Shown: piece by piece, positions 47,481 to 57,799 of the stretch | Position numbering within the stretch: the stretch's first letter is position 1 | How the letters are laid out: every line of letters starts with the position of its first letter | Assembly (NCBI GenBank): GCA_003254905.1 | Contig: QANU01016882.1 | Coordinates: 186,114-250,113, forward strand | Length of the DNA stretch: 64,000 bases | Direction of reading: 5' to 3' | From: Nissolia schottii | Lineage: Eukaryota; Streptophyta; Magnoliopsida; Fabales; Fabaceae | Notes under the pieces: model-generated | Database searches by the model: none | What the model saw: only the letters and a program-made list of their open reading frames with translations | Told to the model about the DNA's origin: nothing | Position numbers and translations under genes: made by a program

Positions 47481-50298
47481 TATAATATTTTTTTCATATT
47501 AATTATGGACAAGTCACTTGGGATGATTGTGATGGTTAATTTGAATGATTGAGGAGTGAAGGGCACGGAGTGGACGAGAAATCATTGATAACAATACTGG
47601 GAAAATGGAATCCACAGGAGAGAGAATCTTTCAGGAAGAAGACGCCAAATTTCTTCAGTGAGGATAATGAACGCCATTTTCAGAGGTGGGACGACCTCTG
47701 CATCCGTCTTCTCAAGCATGAATTCGTCCGTTTTAAGGTACATTACATTCATTTCCCCTTTCGGTTTCTGCAATTCTTAAAATTTTCGTATGAGGCTTTT
47801 CTAGTTTTTTAATCGATTGAATTATATCCACCATAAACTGTGAAGTTATCTTTCCCTATGGCAGATATCTCTCACCTATACTACCGGATAAATACTACGG
47901 GTCAAACACAAAATTCAAAAACTAAAACCGTATTTAATCCTAACTATTTTTTTATTTTATTTTTAGACCAAAACCAAACAAATTTAAGCCCAAGCATATT
48001 TAAGCCAAAAAAATAAATTAAAGAATGTTGCTCAACACTAAAGTAAATAAAACAGTTATTTTATGTGTTTTATTAAATTTATTTTAATATTTGGAATTTA
48101 GAATTTAAGGGACGTAGTATAGTGTATACCCACCCTAATCAAATTTGTGGCCCCTAACGCGGTTTTCTTTTCTCCATGTGATTGGTTTATTTTTTACGTT
48201 TATTTATTTATTTTTTTGGTACACCAATGTGATTGATTTAGTGTTTTTCCTTAACATCATATGTGACTTTTCTTGGTGGGTATTTTTGGTCAACTTATCT
48301 ATTTTTATTTTTTTTTTAATTTTTGGCGTGGATAACTTATTACTTTAATAATCAGAATGCTGTGGTGCTTTGGGCCATGCACCCTTGGGAAAGGGATGCC
48401 CGTTTAGCAAAAGAGGCCCTAAAGAAGGGACCAAAGGCTTATGGAGTGCTTGTTGAGATTGCTTGCGCCAGATCCTCTGATGAGTTATTGGGAGCCAGGA
48501 AGGCCTACCATTCCCTTTTTGACCACTCTATTGAAGAAGACGTTGCCTCTCACATCCATGCCAATGAACGAAAGGTACTGGAATTCTTATATGACATCGT
48601 TTTTCTATACCATTTATTATCATGTTTCAGTTTCTTAATAAATTTCTTCGGTCCGTGTTGAATATATATGACTTTTTTTTTTCTTAATAAGTGTTTTAAG
48701 AATATTTCTTAGCAAAATCCAAATTTGATTAGTAAGAATATTTAGGTGAACATTTTTTTTTAAGATTAAGGTGAACATTAAACTTTAGTAAAATTACACT
48801 CACATCCCTTTTACGAAATTTATTTTCGTTGAATGTGAAATTTAAAATGTTAAAGTACTTATAATATGGAAATATGAGAGAAAGAGTGATTAAAAAATAA
48901 GGGTATTTTTTTAATTTTAAAGCAAGTAAAAACCAAAAATATTTTAAATATACTATTAGCAGAGGTGAGGGCAACCCTTTACAAAACTTAAGGGATTATA
49001 AATAGAAAAGAGGAGAGTGTAACTTGCCTAAATTTCAAGGGAGTTAGGCGTAGCAATTTATCCTCGCATCTTTGTGAAATGTGTTTTGAAACATAGCGCT
49101 ACACCTAAGTAGTAAAACATTTATTGCTTTTGGAAACAGCTCTTGGTTGCACTTGTAAGCGCATATAGATATGAAGGATCAAAGGTTAAAGAAGACACTG
49201 CAAAATCAGAGGCCAAAACCCTTTACAAAGCGATTAAGGAAGCTGAGAAGAAGCCCATTAGTGAGGACGACGAAGTCATAAGGATATTAGCAACAAGAAG
49301 CAAGCCTCATCTGAAGGCAGTTTACAAGCACTACAAAGAGATATCTGGCAAGAACCTTGACGAGGTATTAGACTTTCCTTTTTTGATGCTACGGAAGTTA
49401 GCATAACGCTACTTCAAACCCAAGACCAATTAAACACTAATACACTACAACCAATGAACCAAAATGCAATTTGAAATTTATTTATGAGCAAACAATTAAT
49501 TTGGTGCTAACATTTTCATTTTGACATCAATTTAGTCTTTGACATTTTTAGATTGACATCAACTGGGTCATGAAAAACAGTTTTGACAGTGATTTAGTTC
49601 TTAACATTTTAAAATTTGACATCAATTTAATTTGGCCATTATGTTAACATAATTAGTGAAATTTGACCATTGAACTAAATGTCAAATTTTAAAATGTTAT
49701 AACTTAGTTGATGTTAGAAAAAATTTCAACACAGAATTGATGTTAATTAAAATTAAAATGCTAGACTCATATTAGTTATTTACTCTTTCTTTAATAATCC
49801 TCATGAAGCTCTTTGCTACCGTATGGTTCTATTGTGTTTAATTTTAGACATGAGATTCTATTTCTGACTAATTTAACTTCGCCGCCTTTGGATAGGATCT
49901 TGATGACTTGAGATTTAAAGAGGCTGTGCAATGCGTTTGTACCCCTCAAATATATTTCAGTAAGGTAAGATGAATCAACAAATTTAGAATCCAACCACTA
50001 AAGTACTTAATTGCTTCTGTGTTTCTTTTCCTTCTCTTTTAAAATTACACAACTAAATAAATTAATTATATATATTTTTTGTCCCCAGGTTTTGGATGGA
50101 GCATTGAGAATTGATGTTGATAAGAATACTAAGAAAGCGCTTACTCGTGTGATTGTTACTCGAGCTGACATTGATATGAAGGAGATAAAGGCTGAGTACT
50201 ATAACCTTTATGGAGTTTCTTTAACTCAGAAGATTGAAGAGACAGCTAGAGGGAACTACAAGGATTTCTTGCTCACCTTGATTGCACGAGGAGGCTAA
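47357..50298 (+). CDS. ANN4: Annexin, D4-like
   Basis: An annexin closest to Arabidopsis annexin 4. Six exons read in phase: 47,357-47,399 (MALNQIEALTQAFSG), 47,562-47,737 (HGVDEKSLITILGKWNPQE), 48,356-48,574 (AVVLWAMHPWERDARLAKEA, SIEEDVASHIH), 49,140-49,364 (LLVALVSAYRYEG), 49,896-49,964 (RFKEAVQCVC) and 50,089-50,298 (KALTRVIVTRADIDMKEI to LTLIARGG). They total 942 bp, or 313 aa. The type II calcium loop is degenerate in repeat 1 (GHGVDE) and absent in repeat 4 (RIDVDKNTKK), and the LGHR histidine is replaced (LGKW). This is known for the D4 group, where calcium would bind through other repeats, if at all. The acceptor before exon 2 (GTGAAG) has a weak pyrimidine tract. It is in the opposite orientation to the other two annexins. 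Confidence 0.92.
47441..47480. repeat. (ATT)n microsatellite in D4-like annexin intron 1
   Basis: About 13 TTA/ATT units within the 162-bp first intron. Confidence 0.9.
49483..49790. mobile_element. Diverged foldback MITE in D4-like annexin intron 4
   Basis: GACATCAATTTAGT and AACATTTTAAAATTTGACAT blocks on the left are mirrored by ATGTCAAATTTTAAAATGTT and AACTTAGTTGATGTT on the right, giving a long imperfect hairpin. Edges are approximate and no target duplication was identified. Confidence 0.5.
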
Positions 50299-50560
50299 TT
50301 GAAGGAATTAAATAGATAATAAACCCGTTGTAGTCATTTGAAAGATGAAATATGGCTTTTGTTTTCAATTATCTCACTGTATTATTGCTTATCTTTCACC
50401 GCATGATGCTTCACTATGTATGATTTTTCTGTTGTAACAGAGGAAATTAAATGTGATTCATGTAAAACTGTTGTCATTATTTGCAGCCAATAAACTGATA
50501 TTTTTTTTCTGACAATTCTCCTATGTTATTATGAAGTGCCAATTTTGTGTTTGCTTTCTA
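50299..50560 (+). other. 3' UTR of the D4-like annexin
   Basis: Follows the TAA at 50,296-50,298. AATAAA-type signals occur at about 50,320 and 50,489. No other feature. Confidence 0.5.
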
Positions 50561-50859
50561 TTTTAGAGTTATGCGAAAACGCAACAGGACAACGCATAAA
50601 AAAACAGGAAACCGGCAAAAAAGAGAAAAGAAAGAAGCCTCCACTCACAAGCATATGGGCGTTCCCCCACCCTTTTATCCTTATGCCTCAAGAGAATATG
50701 ATCATGACAGGAAGGACAAAAGCTAAGGAGCTGAAAGAACCCATACCAGTGGTACAAACGTGCAAACAAGAGCAAAAAGACACCACAACAGAGGTTTCAC
50801 ATCAGAAGCACATAACACGTTGAAATTAATTAATTATATATATATATATATATATTATT

Positions 50860-51633
50860 TCAGCTAATTACATCAGAAACAGAAAACGAATTGGGCACAA
50901 ACCCTAAACCGAATTCATAGCAATCAATTAAAGGACAAAGATGAGTTGGAATGTTATTCCAAAAATCGTGCTAGGTACTGTCCTTAAAGGTTTATTTTTG
51001 CCATACTCAAAGCTATGCTTGGTGGAGAGACGTTGAAGGAAATCCCTCCAGGATTAGATGTGGGTCACCTCGGCAACTCGTCCACATGTAGTCATCATAA
51101 CACCTCTGAAGCTCGCGGAATTGCAATAGCAGAAAGGGAATGAACAATAGAAAAAATATCATGGGAAGAAGAAGAAGGAGAGAGCAGAAATGCTGGTGTA
51201 TGTTGGTCTTGGGTGGTTTGCAAATAAATAGGACAACCTCTTGAATTTTCACGTTGGGCTCAACGGCCATAATGGCCTAAATGACTAGTGCCCTAACATT
51301 TACAATTACAAAGGCAATTGGTTCAAGCTACATGTCTCCCAACAATCAAAAAAACAATTGGATTGGGCAAAAAATTAAAACAAAGAAGTAAAAAGGGCCC
51401 ATTGGACTTACACGCATGTGACAAGATGTGACAGGGCGAGGCGGCATGCACGTGTGTGTTGTGTTAAAATCCAAGTTCACATTGCTAGCCCAATACAGAA
51501 GTATTTAATAATAAACTAAGTTTGCTTATAAATGGATTCCATGAAGCCAACTCCAAGCAATGTGGGACTTTGGTTTTACCATAACACATAGACTAAGATT
51601 GAAACATTCTTCAAAGACCTAGTTTTTCCAACA
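50860..51633 (-). mobile_element. Copia 3' LTR (minus strand), right part defined
   Basis: Read on the minus strand, a purine-rich ACATGTGGAGGAT tract is followed by TGTTGGAAAAAC at 51,633, the start of an LTR that runs towards lower coordinates. Its other end could not be fixed (somewhere between about 50,860 and 51,450). It belongs to the RNase H remnant immediately to its right. Confidence 0.5.
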
Positions 51634-52888
51634 ATCCTCCACATGTTTCAAACTTAGGAAAGAAAATCAAGAATGTCATGCATTGATGAAATATCCAAAA
51701 GGATTTGAACGTGGCCCTGGGTATAGGTGAGTGACAACCTTGTAGAAGCGTGGTAGAGAAAACTCTTTCAACCTACTTCTAAGATAATGGTTGGAGCACA
51801 TCCACTAACCACATAACATTCTCATGAGAAATGCTGCTCCCAGTGGTTTTCTGCATTTTGGCCATGCGCTATATCCTGGAATCATAAGAGCTCTAGAATT
51901 TATGCTCATACTCATAGAGGACGGTCTCATCCTCACTCTCACTTAGGTGGGATCCATCAGAAGCATGTTGCAGCTAATACTCCACCCCCAAATAAGGGCT
52001 ATGGACCCATTAAGAGCTTAAAGCTCAACTTCCATTGAAGTAGTACTGTCATTCACCATAGAGAGGGACTCATCGCCAATCATCTTATATGAAAGAAGGA
52101 AAACATAATTGAAGCGACAATATCCCTAGAGAATCATATGATTTCGTTTACCACATTGAACCACCTTCATGGGATCTCTAATCACAATGGTTGGGTTTCA
52201 ATCATATGACCTCAACAATTGGGCATCAGTCCAATATCCCTCGATGTGTCACTTGCTAGTGTCCTAACAAGTGGCTTTGTTAGAGGATCAACCAAATTCT
52301 TATTTGCCTACCTCATGATGTTATGTCACAATCTGATATGTCAGCTTTTCCTATTATAAATTCTATTCTTCCCTCGAGCAATAGCAGTCTGACAATCATA
52401 GTGAATAGACACATATGTTTGAGTTTTATCCCACAAAGGTATGACCACCAAAAAATTTCTAAGTCACTCAGCTTTGGACCATGCCTTCTCTAAGGCTATA
52501 TGTTTTGACTCCATGGTGGACCTAGAAATACAAGTTACCTTAGTGGACTTTCAACAAATAGCCTCACTTGCTAACATAAACACATACCCACTGGCAAATT
52601 TAATTTTATTAGAGTAAAAAAATCTAGTTTGCATCATTATAACCTTCCAAAAATTGAAGGATAACCAGAATACACCAAGCCATAATCCATAGTCCCTGTT
52701 AAATATCTCAAAATTCTATTTAAGGCATTCCAATGCATGTCACTAGGATTATGTGTGTACTTACTTAGTCTATTAACAACATATGCAATATCTAGTCTAG
52801 TGCAATTCATCAAATACATCATACTACCAACAATACGTGCATACTCAATTTGTGACACACTATAACCAACATGTTTCACAAGATGCAA
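51634..52888 (-). pseudogene. copia RT C-terminus and RNase H remnant (minus strand)
   Basis: At 52,888-52,637 the minus strand reads YARIVGSMMYLMNCTRLDIAYVVNRLSKYTHNPS with a stop-free frame, followed by WNALNRILRYLTGTMDYGL. These are the end of copia RT and the start of RNase H. Broken frames continue to about 52,230 with RNase H blocks such as WKSTKVTCISRSTMESKHIAL and LVDPLTKPLV. Gag, protease, integrase and most of the RT are missing. Confidence 0.75.
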
Positions 52889-54672
52889 AGTACCTGAAAA
52901 GAGAGATATCGATGAATTATGTCTTTATGAAAAAAATATATATAAAAATGATCGATATCATATTATTTTTGACAAAGTTATTCGCACATAATGTTGCTAC
53001 TGAAATAGCAAAGCAAGATGATCATCTTGAATAAAAACCTGTCAAAGAACATAGATAGAAAAATTATTAGCTAATGTGGAAAGAAGCCATTTGTGTCGAA
53101 ATCAACTTCACTTGAAAAATATGAAGTTTTTGGGATCTATATTTAAGAACCGAAATGTGTGAAATCGATGGGGTACAAGTGAGTTTTCGTGGAAAAATGA
53201 AATGGGGAGAGATGAGAAAACACAACTTGTAGCATAAGGCTTTTCAGAAAACTTGACATTGACTATACAGAGATATACTTTCCGGTGGTGGATTTAATTT
53301 TATTCTGACAGTTAATAAAGAAACTAGACATGTATCTATAAGCCTATTAATATGGCTCAATAGCTAGCAAAATTTTATAAAAATCCCTGAAGGATTTAAA
53401 ATAGCTTAAGCATATAGAAATTCCTGGAAAAATTTGTCCATTAAGACTTTATCAATCCTTATATAGATTAAAATAATCATGATGTATGTGGTACAATCAT
53501 GTAACTCAATACTTATTGAGATATGAGTATAAAAGACTTTGGATCTAAATTGTTATAATCACAATATAAGTTGGTGATCCAAGAAACATTGGATCTCTAA
53601 AAGATATTCTAAAATATGTAGAATATTTAAAAAATATATATATATATATATATATATTGACAAGGCAAAATTTTATCTTGCTTTACACATATAGAATTTG
53701 ACAAATAAAATATTTGTTTATCAATCAATTTATATTGAGAAGACTCTGAAATGAGTTTATATGTGTTGAGCACATCCATTGAGTACCCCCAATGACTATG
53801 AGATTAGTAGATAAATATCCATTAAGACCTTATGAAAATGAAAAAAAAAAATTCTTGGTCTTAAAGTACCATATGTTGGTGCTATTGGAGTACTAGTGTA
53901 TCTCGCTAATAACACACCAATGGATATAATTTTTAGTGTAAGCAGTTAGCGAGATAGTTATTGTCTAACAAGAACACACTAGGATAATGTTCACTTTTTA
54001 TTGTGATAACCTCACATATTTATTTTATTCACATTAATCAAAATCACAATTTATTAGCTATGTTGCTACAAGATTCTTTTTCTTGTTTTATATTTTGGCA
54101 GAATTCAGAGGTTATTTATTTACATATGGAAACGCGTCTATATCATAGAGATCAACATAGCAGACTTTACCTTCTACTCTTTAAATCATATAGAAATTAT
54201 TGTAATACATGAAGCAAGTCGTGAATGTTTTTGAATAAGGGCAATCAAACAACATGTTCGAATATCATGAAGAATGTTGAAGCACGTTATTATTTGTGCC
54301 ACTGCGACCACTAGTTTCAAATGTCTATTGAGTTGTTTCATTCCTTATATCTTGATGACCAAAAGCCGAAATGGATGAAGGTTGTGTAATCGTTGTTACA
54401 GGCATTATTGAATCTATGAGTTTACTATGGTGACAACTCCTATTTCATCTTATTAGATGGATGCCCATAATTATCCTAAGAGGGGGAGAAAAGTTGTAAT
54501 CTTTTTTCCTTAATCAAGGTTTTTATCCCAATGGGTTTTTCCTTGATAAGGTTAATAAGACAGCTCGCACTATTAGGATGTTGTGCTCTTTTTTTTCACT
54601 AAGATTTTTCTCAAAAGGTTTTTCTTAATAAGGTTTTAACAAGGAATATTCATGATGGACATCCAAGGGGAG

Positions 54673-55246
54673 TGTTATAAAATACTAGTTTAGTACTTGT
54701 GCTATGCACCTATATTATTTTAAATTTGTTGATATTGTTTTTATATATAAATTATTTAATTTAATTTTTTTTCATATTTTTAAAAGTTAAAAGTAAGAAA
54801 ATGCTAATTTATTAGGAAAGATTTAGTGAGGTCAAATAGAGTAAATTTAGTGAAATTTTAAATTTGAATTAATATAGATTTATTAAAATTTAGTGGAAAT
54901 GGTTTAGGTGGAAAATTTTCCTTCAAAACCAATGGTGATTATTAATGTGAATGTTCACATCTTAATTCGGTTAGTATCTAATTTGATGTGTGTGTGATCT
55001 TATAGAGATATGATATGATCTTACGTGTTATCACCCTTTAGGTATAAATATACCTTTGGGTGTTCCATATAACATATAGAGATGTGATGTCATCTTATGC
55101 GTTCTCACCTTTAAACTATAAATATACTTTTGGGTGTTTAATATAACATAATCATTGAGATGATTATTACAATAAAGTTCTCTCTTTTACTTCTCTACTC
55201 TTTCTCTTTTCCATCTCTACAACTCTCTATCTATTATTTCATAACA
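54673..55246 (+). repeat. 3' LTR of the plus-strand copia remnant
   Basis: Starts TGTTATAAAATACTAG and ends TATTTCATAACA, giving short inverted ends (574 bp). It contains two diverged copies of a promoter-like module (see 55,000-55,150) and a CT-rich segment of TCTCT repeats before the end. Confidence 0.7.
55000..55150 (+). repeat. Duplicated promoter-like module in the copia LTR
   Basis: TATAGAGATATGATATGATCTTACG ... TATAAATATACCTTTGGGTGTT recurs as TATAGAGATGTGATGTCATCTTATG ... TATAAATATACTTTTGGGTGTT, about 70 bp downstream. Each copy holds one TATA motif. Confidence 0.7.
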
Positions 55247-56255
55247 CTTCTTTCATATTTTGTGTTGTTTATTTGTGCTTCTCAAAAGAAGTAGAATTCA
55301 AAAATAATCAATTTTTCTGCTTTTTTTTTAGAAGCAAGTCCCTACTTGCTTCTAGTATAATAAAAAATAACAAAATAGAATAAAAATAATATTAAAAGGA
55401 ATATTTTTACCAAAAACAAACGCAACATAATCAGCCAAATGCCATCCCTCCTACTTTATCATCAAATTTGATAGATTTGATCCCTCTTTTTCTCATTTAC
55501 AAGAAGCTTTTATCTCACCCGTGTGCTACTACTTGCACAAATTTGGAATTGCACAAAGAGATAATGTTAACATTTTTCTTGTTTGGTTTATTTGTACATT
55601 TGCATTAACTCCTTCCTTATTTGGCGTATTATCGTAGTTTTTTGTGCGGGCATGGTTCTCCATTATAATTTGTAGGGGATTTTATACAAAGTCGTGGTAT
55701 TTACTTGTGTCATTATGTGAGGGCGGAGTAATTCTTGTTTCAAGTTTCAACACAGCGCGTATGGTCAAAAAGTAGTTGGGTAAACATATGAGTTGGATTG
55801 TAATTTAGGTACCAAACCTAAAGATTTAATCCAGGAGCAATAAATCACTTTGTGGTAGAATTTTGAGGCCTAGACCAAGTTAGCGGTGGTTCAAATATTT
55901 ATGTTAAATTGGTCGCTCTAATTGTTATCCAAATGCTTTTTGGCTCAAACTAATATTAACCAAATTCATGAAGCAAGTTGTACTTGTGCTGCTAAGAAGC
56001 AAATGGAGTTGCTGAACATTTGTAAACATAAACACAAAAAATAATGTTGTTCAACTAATTAGGGTTCAAGTTCAAAAAAAACCACCAATTATTGTAGCAA
56101 GCAAACAGCTATCATAGTAGGTAGCTGTACAAGATAGAGGTTCTAGTTCCAACACAGTAAAAGCCAACCAAGAAATAGGAAAACAGCGGCAGAGAGACAT
56201 AGAACTCGATGTCTTGAAACTGATAATCTTAACTGGCTTCAAAGAAAGCTTTTAA
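55247..56255. other. Intergenic sequence and 3' UTR of the D8-like annexin
   Basis: The first 700 bp show no gene. About 56,050-56,255 is the likely 3' UTR of the minus-strand annexin. Nothing else recognised. Confidence 0.45.
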
Positions 56256-57720
56256 TCAATCTTCCTTCGCCAACAGAGTGAGAAGGAAGTGCTTGTAGTC
56301 CCCAGAGATTTCCTTGGCAATAGCATGCTCAAGGGCAACGCTGTTCCTCTTGTAATAAACCTCTGAGATGATCTTCAAGTCCTTCTCTGCCCTGCTGACA
56401 ACCACGCGGGTCAGCGCATCCTCATCAGTTCCGATCCTCTTGATTGCGTTGCGAAGCACCTATTAAATCAGAAAGTTTCAATGTAAATGATTGTGTTGGT
56501 TGGTAACTTGGTCACCCAACAAAAATTGAAATCTGATTTAGTTGCACCTTTTCATAGTACTTAGGATGGTCGTTGAAACAGCGAATGGCAGCGTACAAAG
56601 CCTTGTGAAAGTCGTCAGATGAGTCATCCAGCAGTTTCTGCAGGGATAGGGATCCATCCATTAATTAATTAGAGAGTTGGTGAGAGGAATGGAGAGTTGG
56701 AAAGGGATCTCTTGTTGCACCTTTGTGATGGAAGTTTTGTGGATCTCTCTGTAACGGTTGAAGGTGGCGATCAGTTGAGTCTTGCTCCTTGTGCTCAACA
56801 CCCGGACGGCTTCTTCTTGTTGGCTGCCTTTCTTCTCTTTGACAGCCTCATGAAGGATTTGGGCTTCGGATTGCGCCAATCTCGCATTGATCTCATCGCC
56901 AACATACCTGTATGAGGTCACCAGCCCCACCAAAAGCTGCTCCACAGAATCTCAGATCAAATTAAATTGGAATATTTGAAGAATTTGACTAGGTTAATGG
57001 AAAAAAGCATCTTCTTGCCTGGCGAAGATGGCCAGAGGTATGGGCCGCCACATCTTCTTCCAAGGAGCGCTTGTAGCGGTTGAGGTAAGCGCGCCTCACG
57101 GCAAAGAGCTCATCAGGGGAGAGGACACAGGAAATTTCCACAACCACATTCAAGTTTTTACCACTCTTGATGGCAACATTAGCCAACACAGCATCGCGAT
57201 CGGCGGGCTCCAGTATCCAGCGGTACACAGCTTTCTGTTCAGCACAGGCACAGGATCAACCACATTAATTGAAAAGCTTTCTTCTCAAAAATATTATTAC
57301 TATTATGGCAGTACCTCAAAGTCTCCTCTTAGCTCAGACTCGAGGCGTTTCACAAGATCCTCCTGGAAAATCTCTTCATAAGCTCTTCTGATTTGCTGCC
57401 TCTGATAAGCATTTCTGTGACCGAGTATTGTTATCACAGCATTCTCATCCGTCCCCCATCCTGCAAAGGTGAAAAACCATTGAATACAACATCATATCAC
57501 TTCAAAGGCCCAATAACATAAACTATTCTAACAGATTGTACTTGGGGAAAACAATAACACGAGTTTACACCAATGAAATGACTGATCAAGGCTGCAAATT
57601 TGTCCTAGACTTTTGATTAAGAACTGCACAACAATGATCCCAAGTACCTTGAAAAGCCTTTTGGAGAGCTTCGGCATCTTGCTGGGCAGAGTGGTTGGCT
57701 GGAGCAATGAGGGTAGCCAT
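56256..57720 (-). CDS. ANN8: Annexin, D8/RJ4-like
   Basis: An annexin of the RJ4/annexin 6-7-8 group, recognised from sequence. Six exons read in phase: 57,720-57,648 ([19 protein letters not shown]), 57,460-57,315, 57,234-57,019, 56,936-56,721, 56,637-56,548 and 56,459-56,256. They total 945 bp, or 314 aa. Type II calcium loops are intact in repeat 1 (GWGTDE, residues 25-30) and repeat 4 (RIGTDE, 255-260), and the LGHR histidine is present (39). Repeat 2 has [16 protein letters not shown] and [12 protein letters not shown]; repeat 3 starts [15 protein letters not shown]. Introns are short (81-214 bp), giving a compact gene of 1.5 kb, unlike the D5-like copy. Intron 3 has a GC donor (CAG/GCAAGA). 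No stops or frameshifts are present. It is probably expressed. Confidence 0.94.
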
Positions 57721-57785
57721 AGTTGATCCAATGTGCGTAACTACGACGATGATGATTGATGAAGAAATTATCGTTCAGAGTTCTT

Positions 57786-57794
57786 CTATTTATA
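57786..57794 (-). promoter_or_regulatory. TATA box of the D8-like annexin
   Basis: On the minus strand TATAAATAG lies 66 bp upstream of the start codon at 57,720, a standard position for a plant core promoter with a short leader. Confidence 0.65.
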
Positions 57795-57799
57795 ATACT

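Larger units (their letters stand above)
52890..55246 (+). mobile_element. Copia remnant with 3' LTR (plus strand)
   Basis: Plus-strand homology to copia polyprotein is recognisable but heavily stopped. It includes an RT start near 53,215-53,290 (TQLVA, FPVVD), KIPEGF near 53,380 and IGVLVYLANNTPMD near 53,885-53,930. A polypurine tract CCAAGGGGAG precedes the LTR at 54,673. No upstream LTR is visible, and the left end abuts the minus-strand copia remnant. Confidence 0.7.

Noticed and set aside
50536..50823. 95-codon Lys-rich open frame after the D4-like annexin
   Set aside because: No motif, no splice context, and it overlaps the region between the annexin 3' UTR and a copia LTR.
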